This document shows, one piece after another, positions 1-5,511 of a DNA stretch of 6,212 nt; positions within the stretch are counted from its first letter, which is position 1, and each line of letters opens with the position of its first letter. The DNA lies in NCBI GenBank assembly GCA_023145125.1, contig JAGLEK010000258.1, positions 1 to 6,212 of the forward strand. The letters run 5' to 3'. The DNA is from Bacteroidales bacterium (lineage in GTDB: Bacteria > Bacteroidota > Bacteroidia > Bacteroidales > B18-G4). Made by a program: the position numbers and the translations under genes. Under the pieces are notes generated by a model. It worked only from the letters and a program-made list of their open reading frames with translations, did no database searches and was not told where the DNA came from.

Positions 1-808
1 CGGTGAGATGCTTGAATATGTAAAAGGAGGAATGAGCTTTAGTGATCCTGCATTTCTTCCCATGCTCAGGTATCTTCAGATCATCAACACAATAGGCATC
101 TTTGTATTCCCACCACTGATCTTTGTCCTCCTGGTAAGCAAGCGCCCGGCACAATACCTGGCCATGAAACTCACACCAGCTTTTCTAAGCGTTGCAACAG
201 GTGTGGCTGTGATCATAATCATACTTCCGTTTATTCACTGGCTTGTCGGAATTAATGAAATGATGTTCCTGCCGGAGTGGCTGTCAGGGGTTGAAGAATG
301 GATGAAACGCAGTGAAGCTCAGGCGAAGGAATTAACAGAGATGTTCCTTGGAACAACAACTGCAAGCGGGCTCATGATCAACCTCTTGATGATCGCTGTC
401 CTGCCGGCAATAGGGGAGGAATTCCTTTTCAGGGGTGTTTTATTGCGTTTATTCCGGGAATGGACAAAGAACCCGCATTACGCGGTTCTGATATCTGCTT
501 TCTTATTTAGTGCCCTGCACCTGCAATTCTACGGTTTTCTTCCAAGGTTTGTACTGGGTATCATTCTCGGTTACCTTTTTGTATGGACCCGATCCATCTG
601 GGTTCCGGTGCTGGTACATTTTGTGAACAATGGCATTGCAGTTGTTGCTGCATGGTACTTCGCAAGGGGAGATATTGAGCAGGATTTTGAGTCGATAGGT
701 GAGGTAGATCAGCCGCTTATCATTGTTGCAAGCCTTGTGGCCGTATTGGTGATGATGCTGGGAATGCGTTTTTATGAGCACAAAAAAAAGGGAAGCACCA
801 TTGGCTGA
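1..808 (+). CDS. CPBP-family intramembrane metalloprotease (5' end outside window)
   Basis: This is a multi-pass membrane protein of the CPBP (CAAX protease and bacteriocin-processing, Abi) family, glutamyl intramembrane proteases related to Rce1. Counting from the ATG at base 8, all three family motifs are present: EEFLFRG with E137, E138 and R142; FSALH ending in H171; and HFVNN with H204 and N208. These are the expected catalytic and metal or water-coordinating residues. Hydrophobic segments lie near residues 24-44, 57-80, 122-136, 157-170, 176-195, 198-217 and 236-254. The frame is open to the left edge (bases 2-7 have no stop), and homologues as I recall them carry an extra N-terminal membrane helix, so the true start is probably upstream. 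The AAGGAGG before the ATG at 32 codes for KGG and sits too close to be a convincing ribosome site. The substrate is unknown. The stop codon lies in the loop of the terminator that follows. Confidence 0.9.
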   Translation, partial: GEMLEYVKGGMSFSDPAFLPMLRYLQIINTIGIFVFPPLIFVLLVSKRPAQYLAMKLTPAFLSVATGVAVIIIILPFIHWLVGINEMMFLPEWLSGVEEWMKRSEAQAKELTEMFLGTTTASGLMINLLMIAVLPAIGEEFLFRGVLLRLFREWTKNPHYAVLISAFLFSALHLQFYGFLPRFVLGIILGYLFVWTRSIWVPVLVHFVNNGIAVVAAWYFARGDIEQDFESIGEVDQPLIIVASLVAVLVMMLGMRFYEHKKKGSTIG

Positions 809-821
809 TGCTTCCCTTTTT
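782..821. terminator. Bidirectional intrinsic terminator between convergent genes
   Basis: A perfect 8-bp stem, GGGAAGCA (790-797) with TGCTTCCC (809-816), encloses an 11-base loop. It is preceded by eight A (782-789) and followed by five T (817-821), so it reads as a hairpin plus U-tract on both strands. It ends the CPBP gene, whose last codons form the left arm and whose TGA (806-808) is in the loop. On the other strand it ends the exb operon, whose last stop is only 17 bases away at 838. No calculation was run, but the stem and tracts are easily read. Confidence 0.88.
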
Positions 822-837
822 ATATGCTATTGAAAAT

Positions 838-1305
838 CTAATAACTCAACTTGGCCACTTTCCTTGAGGAATAGTTGATCTTAAAAGCCCCAACTTTCCT
901 GAGTTCCTGTTTAATGTCTGTAATAACCCCCATACGTGTAGCTTTATCAGCTTTAATGGAAGTTATAAGGAACCCACGATCTGCTTCATCTCTTGATTCT
1001 CTTTCGGAAGCGATAAACTCAGGGATCTCACTGGTGGATGCAAATGCATCATTCAGCTGTATCCTGGACTCGGTACCAAACTGTGTTTTCAAAGGAACCC
1101 CAACGTAGATATAACTGACCAGGGATTTCTTTTCCAGTTTCTGTACTTCTGAAGCTTCCGGAGGTTTCACCTGAACGATAAGCGTAATTTCACGCATGGT
1201 AGTAGTTACCATAAAGAAGAAAAGCAGCATGAAGATAATATCCGGGAGGGCCGAAGTATTGATCTTCTGCATGCCTGTTGATTTTTTCTTTTTAAAGCGG
1301 GCCAT
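838..1305 (-). CDS. exbD: ExbD/TolR-family biopolymer transport protein, short paralogue (155 aa)
   Basis: This is a single-pass inner-membrane protein that, with the ExbB-like channel, converts proton flow into movement of a TonB- or TolA-like partner. The N-terminus is strongly basic (RFKKKK), followed by one helix at about residues 20-38. At its start is D22 in LPDIIF, the position of the essential proton-path aspartate of ExbD (Asp25 in E. coli). The remainder (about 40-155) is periplasmic. Near its end it has the ITDIKQELRK stretch seen in ExbD/TolR periplasmic domains, while the VQVKPPEAS segment just after the helix resembles the plug-like region. It is the last gene of the operon, starting one base after the stop of the longer ExbD gene. 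The ATG at 1305 has a good ribosome site, AGGAGG, which lies inside the last codons of the upstream gene and suggests coupled translation. TolR is an alternative name, but the exb assignment fits the gene order better. Confidence 0.9.
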   Translation of the reverse strand: MARFKKKKSTGMQKINTSALPDIIFMLLFFFMVTTTMREITLIVQVKPPEASEVQKLEKKSLVSYIYVGVPLKTQFGTESRIQLNDAFASTSEIPEFIASERESRDEADRGFLITSIKADKATRMGVITDIKQELRKVGAFKINYSSRKVAKLSY

Positions 1306-1306
1306 A

Positions 1307-1879
1307 TTAATTTCCTCCTATATTTTCAGGTTCAGCTTCTGAGATAGCCATAGGAACTGCCTTTTTTACGGCTTTTCGATAATCCTCATTTAAAAGGTTT
1401 TTGAATTTGACCCCGTAAAATTGCAACGAGACCTCATCTCTGAGTTCAGCGAAAGCTGCGGTAAGTTCATTCTGGATCTTAATATACATTTCATAGGAAG
1501 TCCCCCGGTCATTCTTCAACGACACGACTCCTTTCGATACTTCTATCTCTCCGAGGTTCTCAATGAACTTTAATTCCTTCTCAGGAAGGTCTTCCCTGTT
1601 TGTGGGATTGGTCATAAAAGCCTTGACGTCATCTCTGAGCGTACTGATATCACTACGTTCGCCTTCCACCATAAGGCGGTCGGAACTGCTCACCAGCACT
1701 TTGAAAATATTCCTGTCATTGATGTCGAACTTAGTATCGTCTTCAACGGGTGGAGGCAGCTTCCTTGTGATCCCTGTATCAACGTCCATGGTAGTGGTTA
1801 CCAGGAAAAATATCAATAGCAGGAAGGCTATATCCGCCATTGATCCGGCATTTATTTCAGGTACTTCTTTGGATGCCAT
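1307..1879 (-). CDS. exbD: ExbD/TolR-family biopolymer transport protein, long paralogue (190 aa)
   Basis: This is the second ExbD-like protein of the operon. It has a short cytoplasmic tail, one membrane helix at about residues 14-31, and the conserved aspartate D16 in MADIAFLLLIFF, matching the proton-path Asp of E. coli ExbD. A Pro-rich stretch (LPPPVEDD, about 41-48) follows the helix, and the long periplasmic part (about 50-190) is larger than in E. coli ExbD (141 aa). It ends with a charged segment, KNLLNEDYRKAVKKAVP, and an acidic/Asn-rich tail. It is clearly diverged from the 155-residue paralogue downstream, so this is not a recent tandem duplication. It starts 8 bases after the stop of the four-helix protein gene. 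Two different exbD genes after one exbB is a known arrangement in Bacteroidota such as Flavobacterium psychrophilum. Confidence 0.9.
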   Translation of the reverse strand: MASKEVPEINAGSMADIAFLLLIFFLVTTTMDVDTGITRKLPPPVEDDTKFDINDRNIFKVLVSSSDRLMVEGERSDISTLRDDVKAFMTNPTNREDLPEKELKFIENLGEIEVSKGVVSLKNDRGTSYEMYIKIQNELTAAFAELRDEVSLQFYGVKFKNLLNEDYRKAVKKAVPMAISEAEPENIGGN

Positions 1880-1887
1880 AATAACAC

Positions 1888-2304
1888 TTATTTAAAGATT
1901 CTTGAAATACTGGCGTAGATGATTGAAAGCACTGCCAAACTGGCAAGTATATAAGTGAAAATCAATCCGGCGCCAACATATTTAACTGTGTCAGCTGTTG
2001 TCTCAAGCTCTTCAAGCTGGAGTTCAGTAAAATTATTCTGCGACAGTGAATAGGCAATGATTGCAATAACCACCATAACTCCCAGTGAAATAAATATCTT
2101 AATAGAATTTTTGGGATTCATGATAAGAAACACAATAGGAAAGAGGATGACAATCACTGCCGTAAAGATCAGGAGAAAGTATCCCCAGTATATCACCATG
2201 TCGACAGAGACCACATTCACAAAGAAAAGGATCATCAGCAGTGCCGAAATTGCCAGGAGTACTCCCAGAAATATACGCAATATTTTTGATGCTAGAACAG
2301 TCAT
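1888..2304 (-). CDS. Uncharacterised four-helix membrane protein in the exb operon
   Basis: I do not recognise a named family for this 138-residue protein. It is almost entirely hydrophobic, with predicted membrane helices at about residues 9-30, 38-62, 68-87 and 107-131. The short link between helices 2 and 3 (NPKNSIK, 63-69) is basic and so probably cytoplasmic. That puts the acidic loop between helices 3 and 4 (about 88-106, rich in E, T, N and Q) in the periplasm and both ends in the cytoplasm. There is no signal peptide, cysteine or obvious catalytic motif. The gene starts 12 bases after exbB ends and stops 8 bases before the first exbD starts, so it is almost certainly co-transcribed and made with them. 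The position suggests an accessory subunit or assembly factor of the ExbB/ExbD complex, which is inference only. The coding call itself is strong because of spacing, length and membrane pattern. Confidence 0.85.
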   Translation of the reverse strand: MTVLASKILRIFLGVLLAISALLMILFFVNVVSVDMVIYWGYFLLIFTAVIVILFPIVFLIMNPKNSIKIFISLGVMVVIAIIAYSLSQNNFTELQLEELETTADTVKYVGAGLIFTYILASLAVLSIIYASISRIFK

Positions 2305-2316
2305 GGTTATTGTCTT

Positions 2317-3132
2317 TTATTTATTCTTTGAAAGAATATCAATGAATGAAATTGTGCTGTCTTCCATGGCATTTACAAGACTATCAACTTTTGAGATGAT
2401 GTAGTTGTAAAAGATCTGGAGAATGATCGCAACGATCAAACCAAATACAGTTGTAAGCAGTGCCATTTTAATACCACCGGCAACAACAGCAGGAGAGATA
2501 TCACCCACTGCTTCAATGTTATCGAAAGCAGAGATCATACCAATTACAGTACCCATAAACCCGAGCATCGGGGCAATGGCGATAAAGAGGGCAATCCATG
2601 AGAGGCCGCTTTCCAGCCTTCCCATAAGAACGCTTCCGTAAGCAACAATTGATTTTTCAACTTCAGCAAGACCATCCTCATACCTGAAAAGGCCCTGATA
2701 AAATATACTGGCAACAGGTCCGCGGGTATTCTTGCAAACTTCTTTTGCTGCCTCAACACCTCCGGTTTCAATGGCACTTTCAACTTTGTTGAGGAGTTTC
2801 TTGGTATTGGTTGTTGAGAGGTTCAGGTAAATGATCCTTTCAATACAAATTGCAAGCCCGAAGATCAGGGCAAGCAGTACAAAACTCATGAACATGGCAT
2901 TACCTTGAATAAATTGTTCTTTCAGAACCTGGTGGAAGCCTTTTACTTCAACAGGTTCATCTTCGAAAGTCTGTAAAGGTGTTTCCGGTTGAGCAACAAC
3001 AACAACAGTTGTATCAACAACGGTTGTATCAGCTGGTTCAGGAGTACCTTCAGCAGGATCCTGCGCAAAAGCTGTTGAAACTGTAAACACCAACATTCCT
3101 GCGATGGTCAGCAAAGCAATTAATTTTTTCAT
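2317..3132 (-). CDS. exbB: MotA/TolQ/ExbB-family proton channel with N-terminal signal peptide
   Basis: This is the channel-forming subunit of an ExbB-ExbD-type motor in the inner membrane. I start it at the ATG ending at 3132 (271 aa). An in-frame TTG six bases upstream would add only two residues, while the ATG gives a classic MKK signal-peptide start. The signal peptide runs to about residue 23 with likely cleavage at AFA|Q. A Pro/Thr/Val-rich periplasmic linker with a repeated DTTVV unit follows (about 24-62). The three core helices lie at about 80-103, 179-204 and 222-246, with a cytoplasmic domain between the first two. Helix 2 contains MGTVIGMI with T195, and helix 3 contains LLTTVFGLIVAI with T228. 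These match the pore-lining threonines of E. coli ExbB (T148 and T181). It is the first gene of a four-gene operon. No good TAnnTTTG box lies just upstream, and transcription might come from the tRNA-Ser gene 82 bases before it. Confidence 0.93.
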   Translation of the reverse strand: MKKLIALLTIAGMLVFTVSTAFAQDPAEGTPEPADTTVVDTTVVVVAQPETPLQTFEDEPVEVKGFHQVLKEQFIQGNAMFMSFVLLALIFGLAICIERIIYLNLSTTNTKKLLNKVESAIETGGVEAAKEVCKNTRGPVASIFYQGLFRYEDGLAEVEKSIVAYGSVLMGRLESGLSWIALFIAIAPMLGFMGTVIGMISAFDNIEAVGDISPAVVAGGIKMALLTTVFGLIVAIILQIFYNYIISKVDSLVNAMEDSTISFIDILSKNK

Positions 3133-3214
3133 AGCCAATAATTGTTAAATTCTACGTTTTGAAAATTTTTGATAGTTATCTTTATTATTAATTTGTTTCC
3201 GTTCATACTTCAAG

Positions 3215-3302
3215 CGGAGAGAATGGGATTCGAACCCATGATGCGCTTTCGGCGCATACACGCTTTCCAAGCGTGCGCCTTCGACCACTCGGCCACCTCT
3301 CC
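3215..3302 (-). tRNA. tRNA-Ser, anticodon GGA
   Basis: On the minus strand this 88-base sequence folds as a type II tRNA. The acceptor stem is GGAGAGG with TCTCTCC (last pair G-U), and the discriminator base is G (complement of 3215), as expected for serine. The anticodon stem-loop is CACGC-TTGGAAA-GCGTG with anticodon GGA at 3266-3268. The long variable arm is TGCGC-CGAAA-GCGCA, and the T arm is ATGGG-TTCGAAT-CCCAT. The long variable arm and G73 are serine identity elements, and GGA reads UCU/UCC codons. The 3' CCA is not encoded (the following bases are CTT), so it must be added by CCA nucleotidyltransferase. No clear terminator separates it from exbB downstream. Confidence 0.97.
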
Positions 3303-3481
3303 TGTATCTTTCTAGGCCTAAGCCGAATCCAATTATCAGGCAGCTAAAGTAATAAAAAAATCATAAAAAGAGCAATTCTATTCTAAATTTTATGTCAGGT
3401 TTAATCCTTTGTATTTTGCATGACTACTGCAAAAACCGTGCAGAAAATAATTTCCATGCGATTTACCGGATTATTAGGTTG
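3303..3481. other. Intergenic spacer between ansA and tRNA-Ser, no firm feature
   Basis: This 179-base AT-rich spacer must hold the end of the ansA transcript and the promoter for tRNA-Ser. I see no strong hairpin with a U-tract and no exact TAnnTTTG box on the minus strand. The nearest match is TAGAATTG at 3373-3380 (minus strand, one mismatch), about 70 bases from the tRNA, which is too far to call. A small palindrome, TAGGCCTA (3313-3320), lies next to the tRNA 5' end, with no function I can assign. Confidence 0.5.
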
Positions 3482-4510
3482 TCATACACTTAATTCGCCC
3501 CTCAGTGATGTTTGTATTGCCAACTTCAGCTTGCTGTTGGAATAGCCCTGCCCCAACAGGAACATGAGCTTGGTTACGGCGGCTTCGAGGGTCATATCGA
3601 GGGCACTTACCACGCCGGCTTCTGAAAGAGGTACGCTGGCCTGGTATTTTCCGTGCTCCACGGCACCTCCCTTGCATTGTGTAACATTCAGGATAAATAA
3701 ACCATTGTCAATGGCACCCCTGAGGATCCGGATAAAAGATTCATCAGTATGCGTGTTCCCAGTTCCGTAAGTTTCAAGAATAACGGCCTTCAATCCATCA
3801 ATGCCAAGGATGCTACTGACAACACTATCCCGGATGCCGGGAAAGAGCTTGAGGATCGCTACCGAAGTATCCAGGTGTTTGTGGACCTTTAATTTTTTAA
3901 AATTTGGTTTTCTGATGACGTTGTTATTATATTTAATGTAAACACCCACATTAGCAAGGACAGGATAATTTACCGACCTGAAAGCATCAAAGTTCTCTGC
4001 ATTGTATTTGAAAGTCCTGTTGGCCCGATAAAGCTGGTTCTCAAAGTATATGCATACTTCCGGTACGATGGGTGTATCATCTTCATGATGGGAGGCGATT
4101 TCCACCGAGGTGATGAAATTTTCCTTACCATCGGTACGGTTGACACCCAGAGGTAATTGTGAACCGGTAAAGATGACCGGCTTGTTCAGGTTCTCCAGCA
4201 TAAAGCTGAGTGCAGAAGCGGAATATGACATGGTATCCGATCCATGTAGTACGACGAAGCCATCAAAAGCTTCGTAATTTTCTTCTATGATGCCGGCAAG
4301 TTTTACCATTAAGGCAGGATCCATATTGGAGGAATCTACTGTTGGCTCAAAGGAGATATAACTGAGCTCATAATCACAATCATTCAACTCCGGGATCAGC
4401 TGCGACATATGTTCGAAATCAAGTGGTCTTAATGTCTTGCTTTCTTTGTCCATGATCATGCCGATGGTTCCGCCGGTGTAGATCACAAGTATCCTGTTCT
4501 TGTCTTCCAT
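3482..4510 (-). CDS. ansA: Type I (cytoplasmic) L-asparaginase
   Basis: This enzyme hydrolyses L-asparagine to aspartate and ammonia in the cytoplasm. The 342-residue length, the lack of a signal peptide and the close match to the AnsA pattern place it in type I rather than the secreted type II. The first active-site motif is YTGGTIG with the nucleophile T15. The second is LHGSDTM (88-94) with D92. The lysine of the second catalytic triad is probably K168 in ANRTFKYN. TGSQLPLG (115-122) and the ETYGTGNTHTD segment (about 249-259) are also typical, as is the C-terminal LRGELS tail. The notable point is S91 where E. coli AnsA has the catalytic Thr91, a conservative hydroxyl replacement. The ATG at 4510 lies 2 bases after the tatD stop, so the two genes are surely one transcription unit and perhaps translationally coupled. 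Glutaminase side activity cannot be judged from sequence. Confidence 0.95.
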   Translation of the reverse strand: MEDKNRILVIYTGGTIGMIMDKESKTLRPLDFEHMSQLIPELNDCDYELSYISFEPTVDSSNMDPALMVKLAGIIEENYEAFDGFVVLHGSDTMSYSASALSFMLENLNKPVIFTGSQLPLGVNRTDGKENFITSVEIASHHEDDTPIVPEVCIYFENQLYRANRTFKYNAENFDAFRSVNYPVLANVGVYIKYNNNVIRKPNFKKLKVHKHLDTSVAILKLFPGIRDSVVSSILGIDGLKAVILETYGTGNTHTDESFIRILRGAIDNGLFILNVTQCKGGAVEHGKYQASVPLSEAGVVSALDMTLEAAVTKLMFLLGQGYSNSKLKLAIQTSLRGELSV

Positions 4511-4512
4511 GG

Positions 4513-5286
4513 TCAGATGTTCAGGTTAAATAATGTACATGCGTTGCGTGTGGTGGTCTCCGCAACTTCTTTAGCAGTGGATCCCAGCACTTCAGCAAGC
4601 TTGTCGGCCACATGTATGATATATGCACTCTCATTCCGCTTGCCCCTGTGAGGCACTGGCGGAAGATAAGGGGCATCTGTTTCAAGGATGAGGTGTTCGG
4701 TGCCGAGTTCTGCAACCACATGGTCCAGCCCCGAATTCTTGTACGTGAGCACGCCCCCGATACCAAGCATGAACCCCAGTTTGATGGCACGCTCAGCCTC
4801 CTCCAGTTTGCCTGTAAAACAGTGGAAAACACCACGCAAACCGGAAATATCCCTGTTTTCGAGTACCCTGAAGATCTCTGTAAATGATTCCCGTGCATGG
4901 ATCACCAGAGGGAGCCCATGCTCCAGGGCAAGGTCGATCTGCCGGTTGAAGGCCTCTACCTGCTCCCGGTAATATGTTTTATCCCAATACAGATCGATCC
5001 CTGTTTCTCCAACACCATAATATATCTGCTCATCGAGGAGCTTTTCCACCTGTGCCAGCTCATCATGGAAATTTTCTTTTACCGATGTCGGATGCAATCC
5101 CATTAAAGGAAAGCAATTCTCAGGAAAACGCTCACACAGGGCGTTCAGGCTACTGACTGAACCACTGTCGATATTTGGCAGAAACATATATTTCACACCG
5201 CTTGCAATAGCTCTTTCAACGGTGGCCTCCCGGTCATCATCAAAGGCATTCAGGTACAAATGGGTATGGGTGTCGATGAGGATCAT
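4513..5286 (-). CDS. tatD: TatD-family metal-dependent hydrolase / DNase
   Basis: This is a TIM-barrel metal-dependent hydrolase of the TatD/YcfH family. Characterised members are 3'-5' exonucleases or DNases acting in DNA repair, and some remove D-amino acids from tRNA. All metal ligands can be seen: H7 and H9 in IDTHTHL, E94 in GVGETGIDLYWD, H130 in VIHARE, H155 in GVFHCFTG and D204 in LETDAPYLPP. The 257-residue length is normal. The start at 5286 is supported because the HxH motif must lie within the first ten residues or so, as in the family. It is the first gene of a two-gene unit with ansA, which begins 2 bases after its stop. A TAnnTTTG promoter-like box lies only 4 bases before the ATG, so its mRNA may have almost no leader. 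A role in Tat secretion, suggested by the old name, is not supported by work on the family. Confidence 0.95.
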   Translation of the reverse strand: MILIDTHTHLYLNAFDDDREATVERAIASGVKYMFLPNIDSGSVSSLNALCERFPENCFPLMGLHPTSVKENFHDELAQVEKLLDEQIYYGVGETGIDLYWDKTYYREQVEAFNRQIDLALEHGLPLVIHARESFTEIFRVLENRDISGLRGVFHCFTGKLEEAERAIKLGFMLGIGGVLTYKNSGLDHVVAELGTEHLILETDAPYLPPVPHRGKRNESAYIIHVADKLAEVLGSTAKEVAETTTRNACTLFNLNI

Positions 5287-5290
5287 GGGG

Positions 5291-5304
5291 CAAAAATAGT
5301 AAAA
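5291..5304 (-). promoter_or_regulatory. Candidate Bacteroidota -7 promoter element for tatD-ansA
   Basis: On the minus strand these 14 bases read TTTTACTATTTTTG, which contains TATTTTTG (5291-5298), an exact match to the Bacteroidota sigma-factor -7 consensus TAnnTTTG. Only CCCC separates it from the tatD ATG, so a start site at the usual few bases downstream would fall at or next to the start codon. No clear -33 TTTG is visible at the expected distance. The same 14 bases occur at 5478-5491 on the other strand. Confidence 0.6.
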
Positions 5305-5312
5305 GGTTTTGG

Positions 5313-5375
5313 GTGTTGAGTGTTGGGTGTTGAGTTAATTTTCGATCTTCGATCCTCGATTTTCGATTTGCGATC
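5313..5375. repeat. Heptamer tandem-repeat array (nine 7-base units)
   Basis: Read on the + strand, this 63-base stretch divides exactly into nine 7-base units with no slippage. Units 1-3 are GTGTTGA, GTGTTGG and GTGTTGA; unit 4 is GTTAATT; units 5-9 fit YKCGATY (for example TTCGATC, TTCGATT, TGCGATC). Two unrelated motifs therefore share one register. No reading frame or stable hairpin explains it. It lies between two outward-facing promoter-like boxes. Degenerate TTCGAT-type strings are, as I recall, common in intergenic DNA of environmental Bacteroidota, but I could not check this. Confidence 0.8.
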
Positions 5376-5395
5376 TTTAAAATGCTGTAAAACCC

Positions 5396-5464
5396 TGTGT
5401 CCTTTGTGCCTCTGTGGCCAAAGAAACTATATGATTCTTTGTGCCTGGATCTTGGTGGTTAAGG
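5396..5464. repeat. Degenerate CTTTGTGCCT intergenic repeat, two copies
   Basis: The 10-mer CTTTGTGCCT occurs at 5402-5411 and again at 5437-5446, exactly 35 bases apart. Each copy is followed by a related tail: CTGTGGCCAAAG after the first, and GGATCTTGGTGGTTAAGG after the second. The wording (TGTGTCCTTTGTGCC, CTTGGTGGTTAA) resembles a family of dispersed intergenic sequences I recall from many environmental Bacteroidota genomes. There is no coding potential. The function is unknown, and the family assignment is from memory. Confidence 0.55.
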
Positions 5465-5477
5465 CTACAAGCTGCTT

Positions 5478-5491
5478 TTTTACTATTTTTG
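5478..5491 (+). promoter_or_regulatory. Candidate Bacteroidota -7 promoter element for the glycosyltransferase
   Basis: The sequence TTTTACTATTTTTG contains TATTTTTG (5484-5491), an exact TAnnTTTG match. It ends 20 bases before the TTG start at 5512, which would give a leader of about 15 bases. It is identical over 14 bases to the element in front of tatD on the opposite strand. No convincing -33 TTTG is visible. Confidence 0.6.
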
Positions 5492-5511
5492 AATGCTACA
5501 ATCACCAGCTA

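Noticed and set aside
503..781. Antisense open frame of 92 codons inside the CPBP gene
   Set aside because: It lies wholly opposite a gene with all its catalytic motifs, and its translation is Cys/His/Asn-rich with no domain pattern.
2544..2783. Open frame of 79 codons on the minus strand inside exbB
   Set aside because: It is an alternate frame of the well-supported ExbB gene and its translation shows no recognisable pattern.
838..3132. A flagellar-type or gliding motor (MotA/GldL-like) instead of ExbB/ExbD
   Set aside because: The second-component proteins are small one-helix ExbD types with the N-terminal Asp motif and no peptidoglycan-binding OmpA domain; no gld neighbours are present.
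3427..3443. Possible hairpin CTGCA/TGCAG downstream of ansA as a terminator
   Set aside because: The stem is only 5 bp with no U-tract on the minus strand directly after it, too weak to call.
3303..3481. tRNA-associated integration (att) site or mobile element
   Set aside because: No duplicated tRNA 3' segment, integrase or direct repeat is visible around the tRNA-Ser gene in this window.
4521..4898. 125-codon open frame on the minus strand inside tatD
   Set aside because: The overlapping frame encodes TatD with all metal ligands; this one is a frame shadow.
5313..5464. CRISPR array
   Set aside because: The units are 7 bases and contiguous, or 10 bases and only two copies; there are no 25-40 base repeats with unique spacers and no cas genes in the window.
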